Below, piece after piece: positions 24,192-31,991 of a DNA stretch of 64,000 nucleotides. The stretch is taken from the NCBI GenBank assembly GCA_034421295.1, contig DAOUKM010000004.1:124001-188000 (forward strand). The letters run 5' to 3'. Both the position numbers and the translations under genes were made by a program. The notes beneath the pieces were generated by a model, which saw only the letters and a program-made list of their open reading frames with translations, ran no database searches and had not been told where the DNA came from. The DNA is from CAUZIR01 sp034421295 (GTDB lineage Bacteria > Chloroflexota > Dehalococcoidia > Lucifugimonadales > UBA2962). Positions within the stretch are counted from its first letter, which is position 1; each line of letters opens with the position of its first letter.

Positions 24192-25343
24192 CTAGCCGTG
24201 CACCAGCTCTCTCATCTGGCCAAAGCGCCGGTTGAGCACCCACTCGGAGTCGACGTTGAGCACGTCGTCCAGCAGCGTGGCATACACGTCCCTGAAATCG
24301 GTGCTGTAGCGAACGTCGCCCTCCAGCTGGTCTTCCGGCCTCAGGCTCGGGTAGTCCCCGTACAGTCCCCCGCTGACGGCCTCTCCTATCATGAACGCGA
24401 CGCCGCCTGAGCCGTGGTCGGTCCCGGCCCCGTTGTCCTCTATCCGGCGGCCGAACTCAGAGAAAATCCAGACAACCGTATCGTCCGCCAGCCCCTGCTC
24501 TACGATATCGGCCCAGAAGCACTCGACCGCCTCGGACACCTCGTCCCAGAGCTTGGCATGATTGACCAGCTCGTTGGTGTGCGTATCGAAGCTGCCGTGC
24601 TGGGTGTAGAAGATGCGCGTGCCCAGGCCGGCCGCCATCACCTGGGAAACGCCCTTGAGACTCTGGGCGATCGGGTTGTTCGCGCCGTACTCGACGCCGG
24701 ACGTATAGCTCGCCGGAGCCGAGCGCAGCAGATCAGCACCGTCCAGCATGCCCCTGCCGGTCTGAAGCAACCTGAGGGACGGGAATCCCTCATCTGACAT
24801 CGGCTGGTATATTCGGCTGACGGTGTCCAGGAGCGCGTCGCGGTTCGACGCCCCCGCAAGGCCCGTATACAGGCCGTAGCTCTCCAGGGCGCCCACCGAG
24901 GAGACCGAAACGCCAGGATATGCCAGCGCCCTGGGCAGTCCGCGGCCGAAGTTAACGGCGGTAACTGGATTCTTACCCTCAGGGTCCAGGGCCTTTGTCG
25001 TCTTGCCCAGCCAGCCCTCGGACGAGGCCACGGAGGGCTCGGCGGTATGCCAGATATCCATCGACCGGAAGTGGGACCTGTTGGGCTCCGGGTAGCCGAC
25101 GCCCATGATGACCGCCATCTTGCCCTCGTCGAACAGGCGCTTGAAGGGACCCATGTGAGAGTTGAACGCGACGCGGTCATCGATCGGGATCACGTCCGGG
25201 CCGCTCAGGCCCATGACGGGCCGGTAATCGTAGTACAGTCCGTCCTGGTAGGGCACGACCGTGTTCAGGTAGTCGTTTCCTCCGGAGAGCTGGATGACTA
25301 CTAGGTTCTTCGGTCCGCCGGCACCGTTTCCGTTGGAAGCCAT
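24192..25343 (-). CDS. DUF1501 family protein
   Basis: 383-residue member of the DUF1501 family, related to the alkaline-phosphatase/sulfatase fold. It begins KNLVVIQLSGGNDYLNTVVPY and has FNSHMGPFKRLFDEGKMAVIMGVGYPEPNRSHF, YTQHGSFDTHTNEL, WIFSEFGRRIEDNGAGTDHGSGG, which carry the metal-site-like Asp and His residues. Most members have a twin-arginine signal; none is visible here, and the family start fits at or near this Met. The paired DUF1800 gene lies 40 bp upstream. Confidence 0.88.
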   Translation of the reverse strand: MASNGNGAGGPKNLVVIQLSGGNDYLNTVVPYQDGLYYDYRPVMGLSGPDVIPIDDRVAFNSHMGPFKRLFDEGKMAVIMGVGYPEPNRSHFRSMDIWHTAEPSVASSEGWLGKTTKALDPEGKNPVTAVNFGRGLPRALAYPGVSVSSVGALESYGLYTGLAGASNRDALLDTVSRIYQPMSDEGFPSLRLLQTGRGMLDGADLLRSAPASYTSGVEYGANNPIAQSLKGVSQVMAAGLGTRIFYTQHGSFDTHTNELVNHAKLWDEVSEAVECFWADIVEQGLADDTVVWIFSEFGRRIEDNGAGTDHGSGGVAFMIGEAVSGGLYGDYPSLRPEDQLEGDVRYSTDFRDVYATLLDDVLNVDSEWVLNRRFGQMRELVHG

Positions 25344-25383
25344 CTGAATACTCCTAGGTGTAGTGACCCCTGGGGCCCTGCTG

Positions 25384-26766
25384 TCAGCAGTACTGGTAGT
25401 CGGGTGTGGAGGCTATGAGCTGGAACATCTCAACGGCGCGGTCCCGTCCGTCCGCCCGCCCCGACTGGCCCGATGCGTGGTCGACCAGAATGTCCATCGT
25501 CCTGTCCGAGACCTTTAGGGCGCCCATCGCGTCCAGGCAGGCGTCGACGTACTCCCCCGCGGTCAGGCCGCAGCCGGCCGAGACCACACGCTCGACCATC
25601 CGGTCCACGCCCGGGGCGTCGGCTCGCTCCAGCTCGCGCGAGGCGAAGTTTATGCGCTCGACGAGGGCGCCGCTGTCGATCCACTCCTCGCCCTCGTGCC
25701 AGCCCTCGACGCTGGGCGGGTTGAGCAGGTGCTGCCCCATGAACATCGAGTACTCGGCCAGCTGAGAGGCGTCCATGTCAGGCAGGCCGAGCCGGTCGGT
25801 AAGCCGGACCGTCCCGTACACCAGCTCCGCCGGGCTCTTTACCTTGCGGAACCGCACCTCCGGTGATTTGAAGTGGTCGGAGGTGAACACCGCGCGAAGG
25901 ACCGCGCGTATCTCGCCATCGCTCTCCTCGAACACGTCTGCGAGCCGGCCGACCTCTTCCTCGTCCGGCTCGTCGGCCACGAAGAACTGGTAGAGCCTGC
26001 GGCAGACGAACTCGGCCGTGGCGCGCTGGCGCACGATGATCTCGACGATCTCCTCACCGTTCCAGTCACCCGTCTCCCCGAGGAAGGTCTTTTCGCCTTC
26101 GTCGTGGTCCTGTGGGTCGAAGCGGAACTCCATGGGGAACGGTCCGAGGAAAAATGGAGGCATGGTCGTCCTGGACGCCCAGCCGGTGAAAGCGCGTGCG
26201 GCCGCCTTGACGTCGTCCTCCGTATAGGCACCCCGACCGCTCTCATCGATGCCCATCGAGAACAGCTCGAGCAGCTCGCGACCGTAGTTCTCGTTGGGCG
26301 CCTCTTTATGGCTGTTCTGGTTGTCGAGCCAGAACATCATCCCCGGGCTCCTGGAAATCTCTATCAGGATGTCGCGGAACTTCCCGAGGCCAACCCTGCG
26401 GAACAGGTCTATCTGGGTGAGCATCTCGAGGCCGTGGTCGAGCTTTACGCCACCCACCGCCAGAAGGCCGTGCCAGAACAGCGCGATCTTCTCCTCCAGG
26501 TGCTTATCGCTGGTCGCCAGGCGCCAGGACCACTGGGGGTCCGCGTGCGCGGGCGCCCGGGCCTCGTTGGCGGCGATGAAGTAGCGCTCGAGCAGGTCCT
26601 GTTCCTCGGGCTCACCGTACTCGGGGTGGAGCAGATCTTCGACCGTCTCGTCGTAGCCCTTTGCCAGATAGGAGTCTATCTGGTCTCTCGTCGCTCCGAA
26701 TCCGGCCCTGCGGAGCAGGTGTGCCATAAGGGCTGCTTGTGTGTCCGCTGCAACGGAGGTAGTCAT
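25384..26766 (-). CDS. DUF1800 family protein
   Basis: 460-residue DUF1800 protein, a family of unknown function nearly always encoded beside DUF1501. Typical blocks are HLLRRAGFGATRDQIDSYL (near the start), KIALFWHGLLAVG, MMFWLDNQNSHKEAPNENYGRELLELFSMG (about 135-165) and FVCRRLYQFFV. No signal peptide is visible at the N-terminus. First gene of the three-gene minus-strand group DUF1800-DUF1501-NHL. Confidence 0.9.
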   Translation of the reverse strand: MTTSVAADTQAALMAHLLRRAGFGATRDQIDSYLAKGYDETVEDLLHPEYGEPEEQDLLERYFIAANEARAPAHADPQWSWRLATSDKHLEEKIALFWHGLLAVGGVKLDHGLEMLTQIDLFRRVGLGKFRDILIEISRSPGMMFWLDNQNSHKEAPNENYGRELLELFSMGIDESGRGAYTEDDVKAAARAFTGWASRTTMPPFFLGPFPMEFRFDPQDHDEGEKTFLGETGDWNGEEIVEIIVRQRATAEFVCRRLYQFFVADEPDEEEVGRLADVFEESDGEIRAVLRAVFTSDHFKSPEVRFRKVKSPAELVYGTVRLTDRLGLPDMDASQLAEYSMFMGQHLLNPPSVEGWHEGEEWIDSGALVERINFASRELERADAPGVDRMVERVVSAGCGLTAGEYVDACLDAMGALKVSDRTMDILVDHASGQSGRADGRDRAVEMFQLIASTPDYQYC

Positions 26767-27448
26767 GGCATCCCTCTCGGGGCCGCATGCCCCGGCGCTA
26801 AGTTGTCCGGCCTGCCGTCATGAGCGCCTGCTCACGGGTCCATCGCTCGGATTGTAGTTTTCGCCTCCCTCGCGGTCAATCAGGTTCTTTTGCATCCGGC
26901 GGCGGGCCGCAAGGGTACGTCTTTCGGCATGCTCAACAATCTGTCGGCATACCGGGTAGTGGCGGCCCGGGGCGGGAGCAACCGTGCGTCCCACCATGGC
27001 AAAGTCATCTGGATGTTTGGCCGCTGCCGATTGCTAGGCCGCCCGTATCGACCTTGAGAGCTATTCCTCGTTACTTAAGACCGCCCGACGCGAGTAGCGC
27101 CAGTTGTGCTGTCGAATGGCTCCCGGCCATCTCATGGGCCGCAAACGTCACGCAAGGGCGGCAGGCCCACATGCGCGGCAGAGTTACGCGTCGAGGCTGA
27201 CGAACGAGTGAAGGTCGACGAGGAATCTGTGGAGTGTGTCAGAAGGCCATAAGGCTGGGCACGGTGCGTCAGGAAGGCGATTCGCACTGGCAGGCTTGCC
27301 GAGCATCTAGCCGCAGTCCGCAGGCAAAAGCTGTCATGCCCTGCATGGTCGCCAGCATGCTGGCAATCTGTCTGCCACCCGGTCTCGACCGCATTTCCGC
27401 GATTGTGTCGCGAGAATCGGGAGCCATCTGGCGTTGCGGCGAAGTCCT
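26767..27448. other. Gene-poor stretch
   Basis: About 680 bp between the DUF1800 gene and hicB. Open frames here lack any recognisable protein character. A 14-bp perfect palindrome, GCCAGCATGCTGGC (27351-27364), lies about 85 bp beyond the hicB stop and may end that transcript. Base composition looks less GC-rich than in the flanking operons. Confidence 0.45.
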
Positions 27449-27781
27449 TCAGTTAGCCTTACCAACTGACGACTCGATGGTGTCGGACAGCCACGCGTTT
27501 AAGCTCTTACCCTCAGCCTGTGCCGCCGTTGCAGCCGCCCTGTGAATCTCTGGGCGCATTCTGAGAGCTATTTTCCCTGAGAAGGGTTTATCAGGCTCTT
27601 CGCCCCTCTCCTCACACATAGCCAGGTAATCGTCTATCGAGAACCGGAACTCCCTGTTCAATTCCTCTACCGAAGTCCCCTCGAAATAGATCACGTCGCG
27701 GGTATTGACCACCTCTCCATGAAACACCTGTCCTTCGTAGTCAAGCTCCACCTTCGCGCGATATCCCTTGTACATCATCAT
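27449..27781 (-). CDS. hicB: HicB-like antitoxin
   Basis: 110-residue antitoxin. The N-terminal half is the HicB partial RNase H-like fold (YRAKVELDYEGQVFHGEVVNTRDVIYFEGTSVEEL, then FRFSIDDYLAMCEERGEEPDKPFSGKI). The C-terminal half is a ribbon-helix-helix DNA-binding region (IALRMRPEIHRAAATAAQAEGKSLNAWLSDTI), so it should both block the toxin and repress the operon. It overlaps the upstream toxin gene by 41 bp, typical of such pairs. Confidence 0.88.
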   Translation of the reverse strand: MMMYKGYRAKVELDYEGQVFHGEVVNTRDVIYFEGTSVEELNREFRFSIDDYLAMCEERGEEPDKPFSGKIALRMRPEIHRAAATAAQAEGKSLNAWLSDTIESSVGKAN

Positions 27782-28031
27782 CGTATATTCCAGCCTCTCT
27801 TAAGAGTCGCCTTATAGACTTGACCGTGCCTCTGTTAACCTCCTTCATGGGATGTGGTCGGTGAATGCTGGCACGGACTCCGTTAAGCCAGATGCCCTTC
27901 CTGGAACCGGCTCGCTCCTCAATGTCGCCACCACAGGCTCTGATCAGCGATTCGACGTCCGTCCACCGAATCCCAGACCGGATGGGCATCTGGAAGATCA
28001 TCTCCAGAGTCTTGCGGTGCTTTTTCCTCAT
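27741..28031 (-). CDS. hicA: HicA-like mRNA interferase toxin
   Basis: 96-residue protein with the HicA dsRNA-binding-like fold: FQMPIRSGIRWTDVESLIRACGGDIEER then GSRKGIWLNGVRASIHRPHP and NRGTVKSIRRLLREAGI. It belongs to the subgroup with an HRPHP motif; the GS-x2-H His of classical HicA is not at its usual place. HicA proteins cleave mRNA independently of ribosomes. Toxin first, antitoxin second, with a 41 bp overlap. The locus sits in a gene-poor, possibly transferred stretch. Confidence 0.85.
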   Translation of the reverse strand: MRKKHRKTLEMIFQMPIRSGIRWTDVESLIRACGGDIEERAGSRKGIWLNGVRASIHRPHPMKEVNRGTVKSIRRLLREAGIYDDDVQGISREGGA

Positions 28032-28249
28032 GCTTCTATGATATCACTATCTGCTATCGCGACGTCCTCCGCGGCCAACCTCTTCGTAGCATTCACCTTG
28101 CCAGGGCGGAGACGAAGGAGTAGACGTATTGACCGCAAATCACCAAACCAGACGACCGCCGGGCGCCGCAGCCGCCAGGGGAGGAGGCAAGGACCGAAGC
28201 AGTGCGCCGCCGGGGCAGCACGGGGCGACGGCAACTGGAGGTCGCCGAG

Positions 28250-28420
28250 ATGGAGGAGGACAAGCAGCAGCGGTCGCTGATCTCATGGGCGGAGTTCATC
28301 GCCGCAGAGCCAGCCAAGCCTAAGGGCTTCAGGCGCAAGTCTCAGTCGGCCACAGCGTCGCTGCTCGAGCGGGCGCTGACGGTGGAGCGGGAGGTGGAGT
28401 TGGTCAGCGAGGGGCGCTAG
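28250..28420 (+). CDS. Possible small protein of unknown function
   Basis: 56 codons starting MEEDKQQRSLISWAEFIAAE and ending VEREVELVSEGR, with a GGAGG ribosome site a few bases upstream. Composition is amphipathic and charged like a real protein, with a basic Pro/Lys middle. No family is recognised. It may be an accessory ORF left from a mobile element, since a transposase-like fragment lies 340 bp downstream. The frame is open further upstream to 28202. Confidence 0.3.
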   Translation: MEEDKQQRSLISWAEFIAAEPAKPKGFRRKSQSATASLLERALTVEREVELVSEGR

Positions 28421-28763
28421 GACGCTCCACGAGCGAGAGAGGACACGGTAGTTCGGTGCCGTCTACCTGCACGAACATGCATGCGGCGCCTTTTGTATAT
28501 CCAACATCAACCTTTCACTCACGGGCCAAATGTGCGGCCTTTCTTGTTGTCCGCATTCAATTCACTTGCTCCAACCGTAGGGGTCGTCGTTGTCGGCAAC
28601 GGAGATTTAGGCATCTGTCGATCTTTAGGAACTATGTACCAGTAGAAAGACAGATCGCCAAGAACTATGAGCCACCTTGCCAGGTGGCTGACCACCCTGG
28701 GTGCCGGAATGGCGACCATAGCCGCAGATCTCGTTGAAGGAGCGGCGATGGCGTACTAAGGAG

Positions 28764-28838
28764 GTGTCGAGAGTGGAGATAGCGGAGGCGATCAGGCGCT
28801 GGGCTAGCTTCGGTCGGACTGGCGGCAGGCAGCAGTGA
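28764..28838 (+). pseudogene. Possible transposase N-terminal fragment
   Basis: A 24-codon frame after a strong AAGGAGGT site reads VEIAEAIRRWASFGR and stops. The V-E-I-x-E-x-I-R-R-W pattern recalls the N-terminus of IS21-family IstA transposases. Nothing similar continues downstream. Very short, so the call is weak. Confidence 0.2.
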
Positions 28839-29232
28839 CCTCCACCCTGAGGCTGCGCCCCAGTACCCGCAGCGCTCCCGAGACCTCGCTAATGGCGATC
28901 TCTCCAGGGCTCAACCAAGGGCTATTCTCGAATCCACAGAGTCATGCCCGCTCCACACAGAGCCTAATGGCCCAACTCCCTAAAGCCCTCACCGACGGGA
29001 GGCCCACAGGGGAACCTCGACCCCGCACTGCGCATCCCCGCCCGGGCCACGCGCGAGAAGGGGTCCTCGCCTACAGTGGAGGGACATGGTCAGCCGGGAC
29101 CGAGAAGCGGTCCCAGTCCTGCCGGTACGCCTGATGGTGGCGATTGCATTAATATCGAGGGGAGTGCGGGGCCCGGAACGCCGGGCGCATGCGAAGGCTG
29201 GGCGGTAATCAACTGAAAGTGCAGGTGAAGCA

Positions 29233-30078
29233 ATGAGCGTGAGGATCGTAACCGACAGCACCTCTGATCTCCCCTCCGAGGCCGCAGAGCGGCTGGGGGT
29301 AACCGTGGTCGCGCAGAACGTCCACTTCGGCGAACAGACCTTCAAGGACAACGTCACTTTAACCCCGGAGGAGTTCTACCCGATGCTGGCCGCCAGCGCA
29401 GAGCTCCCGAAGACCTCCCAGGCCTCTCCCGGCGACTTTAAGGAGGTCTACGACCGACTCGGAGAGGACGCCGACGGCATCATATCGATTCACGTTTCCG
29501 CAAAGCTAAGCGGCACCTACAACTCGGCCGTACAGGCCGCCTCGCTGACCTCTGCATCCTGCCCGGTCAAGGTCATAGACACCGCGCAGGCATCGATGGG
29601 CCTGGGCCTTGCGGTGGTTGCCGCCGCTGAGGCTGCGGGCGGCGGGGCCGATCACGACGAGGTCGTTGCGGTCGCCAACGACGCGGTGTCCCGAGTCCAG
29701 TGCATGTGCCTGTTCGAGACCCTCGAGTATCTGGAGAAGGGCGGCCGCATCGGCAGGGCCAGCGCCCTGATCGGCTCTGCGCTGAGCATCAAGCCGATGA
29801 TCATCATCCGCGACGGACAGGTCCAACAGCTCGGCAAGGCCAGGAAGTTCTCGAGGGGTCTGGCAAAGCTCAGGCAGACCGTGCAGGAGTTCGAGCCGCT
29901 AGAGGCCCTTGCGGTCATGCACAGTACGACGCCACAGGCGGCAGAGCAACTCGCCGGCGACCTCGGTGATCTGCTGCCGGAGGGGACAGATCCCTACGTA
30001 GCGCGCTTCGGCCCGGCTCTCGGCGTCTACACGGGCCCGGGCGCTATCGGAATAGCGCTTCTACAGGCCAGGGGGTAG
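29233..30078 (+). CDS. DegV family fatty-acid-binding protein
   Basis: 281-residue DegV protein. The fold signature VRIVTDSTSDLPSEAAERLGVTVV is at the N-terminus, followed by FYPMLAASAELPKTSQASPGDF (lipid head-group loop) and IISIHVSAKLSGTYNSAVQAA. Members bind fatty acids and serve as FakB-like partners of fatty acid kinase, but many are uncharacterised. No FakA gene is in the window. The ATG follows a GCAGGTGAAGCA stretch with a modest ribosome site. Convergent with hsp20. Confidence 0.92.
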   Translation: MSVRIVTDSTSDLPSEAAERLGVTVVAQNVHFGEQTFKDNVTLTPEEFYPMLAASAELPKTSQASPGDFKEVYDRLGEDADGIISIHVSAKLSGTYNSAVQAASLTSASCPVKVIDTAQASMGLGLAVVAAAEAAGGGADHDEVVAVANDAVSRVQCMCLFETLEYLEKGGRIGRASALIGSALSIKPMIIIRDGQVQQLGKARKFSRGLAKLRQTVQEFEPLEALAVMHSTTPQAAEQLAGDLGDLLPEGTDPYVARFGPALGVYTGPGAIGIALLQARG

Positions 30079-30121
30079 GAGGCCGGAGGCCGGGCCGATT
30101 GGGCGCGTCGGCGGGGCGCCG

Positions 30122-30541
30122 CTAGTTTGCCGAGACCTTGATCTCCAGGCGCTTACTCCGAGCGGCATCGCTCTTGGGCAGCGAGACCGTTACCACGCCC
30201 CGCTCGTACGAGGTCTCTGCCCTGTCGGCGTCGACGTAGCCGGGAAGCCGCACAGACCTGCTGAAGCTCCCGGCGGTGCGCTCCCTGATCAGGTAGTCGG
30301 TGGACTCCCCGTCACGCTCGGTCTCCGTTCGGCCGGCGATCGTCAGAATCCCCTGATCGACCGTGACCTCGATATTCTCCGGGGCGACTCCGGGTACAGA
30401 GGCGCGGACCACCATCTCGTCCTCGCCCCGCAGAACGTCCACGGGCAGCGAGTAGGTGGCCACCCTGCCCCGCCGGATTCGTCCGAACGCCTCGTCGATC
30501 CTGTTAAGCTCGGTGAACGGGTCCCAGTGTCTGAGTATCAT
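30122..30541 (-). CDS. Small heat-shock protein (Hsp20/alpha-crystallin)
   Basis: 139-residue ATP-independent holdase. The alpha-crystallin domain (about 35-130) has VVRASVPGVAPENIEVTVDQGILTIAGRT and ends with YERGVVTVSLPKSD, and the final R-L-E-I-K-V-S is a weak version of the I-x-I tail. The N-terminus (MILRHWDPFTELNRIDEAFGRI) is typical. Its promoter region is shared, back to back, with the DnaJ-HspR genes, so both are probably heat-regulated together. Confidence 0.92.
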   Translation of the reverse strand: MILRHWDPFTELNRIDEAFGRIRRGRVATYSLPVDVLRGEDEMVVRASVPGVAPENIEVTVDQGILTIAGRTETERDGESTDYLIRERTAGSFSRSVRLPGYVDADRAETSYERGVVTVSLPKSDAARSKRLEIKVSAN

Positions 30542-30617
30542 GCCGATTCCTCCTTGAATTACTCACCATCGCTCATGCGTTTCCGCCGCCGGGCATGCCC
30601 GGCAACCTACAGTAGGT

Positions 30618-30647
30618 AATCTATCAGACTTCTAGTAAATACATCAA
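30618..30647 (-). promoter_or_regulatory. Probable hsp20 promoter, overlapping possible HspR site
   Basis: On the minus strand, TTGATG (30647-30642), an 18 bp spacer, then TAGATT (30623-30618). The -35 part belongs to a degenerate inverted repeat, CTTGA...ACTAGAAG on the minus strand, which resembles the HAIR operator bound by HspR. Confidence 0.45.
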
Positions 30648-30677
30648 GTCCTATTAGTCCGTCTGCTCAAGTATAAT
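30644..30677 (+). promoter_or_regulatory. Probable dnaJ promoter with TCAAGT direct repeats
   Basis: A perfect TATAAT (30672-30677) lies 43 bp before the dnaJ ATG, but no good -35 box is seen. TCAAGT occurs at 30644-30649 and again at 30667-30672, 23 bp apart (about two helical turns), the second touching the -10 box. A weak -35 fits an activator- or repressor-controlled promoter. Confidence 0.45.
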
Positions 30678-30719
30678 ATTTGCAACAGCTTTAGAAATCA
30701 GGGCTGACGAGCCACGGTC

Positions 30720-31589
30720 ATGAGCAGCTATTACCAGGTACTGGGCATAGGAAAGGACGCCTCGGACAAGGACGTCAAGGCGGCCTTCAGGCGTCTGGCC
30801 CGGAGGCATCATCCCGATCTGAATCCCGGCGACCAGGCGGCCGAGCGCGAGTTTAAGAAGATCAACGAGGCCTACGAGGTGCTCTCCGACCCCGAGAGCC
30901 GCAGGAAGTACGACAGGTACGGCGACAACTGGAGGCACGCGGACCGCATCGAGTCCGGCGCCGGCGGGTTCGGATACGGGGCGGGAGCCCCCGGGGGTGC
31001 AGGCGACCTGTTCGGCGGTGACCTGTTCGATCTGCTGGGTGGATTCGGGCGCTCCGGCCCCCGCGCGCGCCAGCGGCTCGAGACCTCGGTCGACATCAGC
31101 CTCGAGGAGGCTTTTGCCGGTACCACCAGGCACGTGTCGCTGTCGGGCCCGCAGGGACCGCGGCGCATGGAGGTGAGGATACCCCCCGGCGTGCGATCGG
31201 GATCGAAGGTGCGTATATCGCCCTCGGACGGGCTCGACGTGCTGATCAACGTCAGGGTGAATGTACATCCCCGCTTCAGGCGCCGCGGGGACGACCTGCA
31301 CGTGGACGCCGAGGTGCCGTTCGAGGTGGCTGCGCTTGGAGGGGAGGCGGAGGTTGCGACGATGACTGGCCGGATACTGCTCAAGATACCCTCCGGCAGC
31401 GGCACGGGACGCAAGATACGCCTCGGCGGCAGGGGTATGCCCGTTCTCGGCAGCCAGGAGCGCCGGGGCGACCTGATAGTGACCGTCCGGCCGACGGTTC
31501 CCGGCGACCTTACCGACGATCAGCGCGAGCTGCTCGAGACATACAGGCGATCCAGGGCCGCCATGGCCGGTACGTCTGCGCAGGCATGA
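30720..31589 (+). CDS. DnaJ-family co-chaperone (CbpA type, no zinc finger)
   Basis: 289-residue J-domain protein that would stimulate DnaK. The J domain (1-70) has the HPD motif in RRHHPDLNPG. A short Gly-rich linker (about 80-105) leads into the two beta-barrel client-binding domains (LEEAFAGTTRHVSL..., RIPPGVRSGSKVRI). The Cys-rich zinc domain of classical DnaJ is absent, so this is a type II, CbpA-like protein. No dnaK or grpE is in the window. It is followed, with a 4 bp overlap, by an HspR-like regulator. Confidence 0.93.
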   Translation: MSSYYQVLGIGKDASDKDVKAAFRRLARRHHPDLNPGDQAAEREFKKINEAYEVLSDPESRRKYDRYGDNWRHADRIESGAGGFGYGAGAPGGAGDLFGGDLFDLLGGFGRSGPRARQRLETSVDISLEEAFAGTTRHVSLSGPQGPRRMEVRIPPGVRSGSKVRISPSDGLDVLINVRVNVHPRFRRRGDDLHVDAEVPFEVAALGGEAEVATMTGRILLKIPSGSGTGRKIRLGGRGMPVLGSQERRGDLIVTVRPTVPGDLTDDQRELLETYRRSRAAMAGTSAQA

Positions 31590-31966
31590 GCATCAGCAGG
31601 GGAGAGCTGTTCGGCCGGGACGAGCCGGTCTTCGTGATAAGCGTCGCTGCGCGCATGTGCGGGGTGCGCACCCAGACGCTCCGCTACTACGAGACCCTCG
31701 GCCTGATCACGCCAGCCCGAACGCGCGGCAACCAGCGCGTCTTTTCGCGCAGGGATATCGACCGCGTGCGCAGGGTGCGCAACCTTGTGGATGACCTGGG
31801 CGTGAACCTGGCGGGTGTTGAGGTTATCCTACGGCTGCTCAGGCGCATCGAGGAGGCCGAGCAGCGCGTAGCCGAACTGGAAGAGGAGAACCGCTCGCTG
31901 AGGGAAGGGGCGAACAGACGCCGCCTGCAGACGAGGGCCGACCGAGGGCGGAGACAATGGAAATGA
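31586..31966 (+). CDS. MerR-family regulator, HspR-like
   Basis: 126-residue regulator with a winged-helix MerR domain (about 12-80): VISVAARMCGVRTQTLRYYETLGLITPART and RRDIDRVRRVRNLVDDLGVNLAGVEVILRLL. The sequence and the position after a DnaJ gene match HspR, the heat-shock repressor that uses DnaK as co-repressor. A coiled coil (RRIEEAEQRVAELEEENRSL) and a basic tail follow. Likely targets are its own operon and the divergent hsp20. It overlaps dnaJ by 4 bp. Confidence 0.85.
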   Translation: MSISRGELFGRDEPVFVISVAARMCGVRTQTLRYYETLGLITPARTRGNQRVFSRRDIDRVRRVRNLVDDLGVNLAGVEVILRLLRRIEEAEQRVAELEEENRSLREGANRRRLQTRADRGRRQWK

Positions 31967-31991
31967 GACAGCAGTTTCGGGGCCAAGCCCC

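Larger units (their letters stand above)
28032..29232. other. Gene-poor region with apparent mobile-element scars
   Basis: About 1.2 kb without an intact conventional gene. It holds one possible small ORF (28250-28420), a short fragment that resembles the start of an IS21-type transposase (28764-28838), and a perfect 8-bp stem hairpin (28670-28689; arms AGCCACCT / AGGTGGCT). No terminal inverted repeats or target duplications could be defined by eye. Confidence 0.4.

Noticed and set aside
23094..24410. 438-codon plus-strand frame opposite the NHL gene
   Set aside because: Antisense shadow of the NHL and DUF1501 genes; the minus-strand frames have clear domain repeats.
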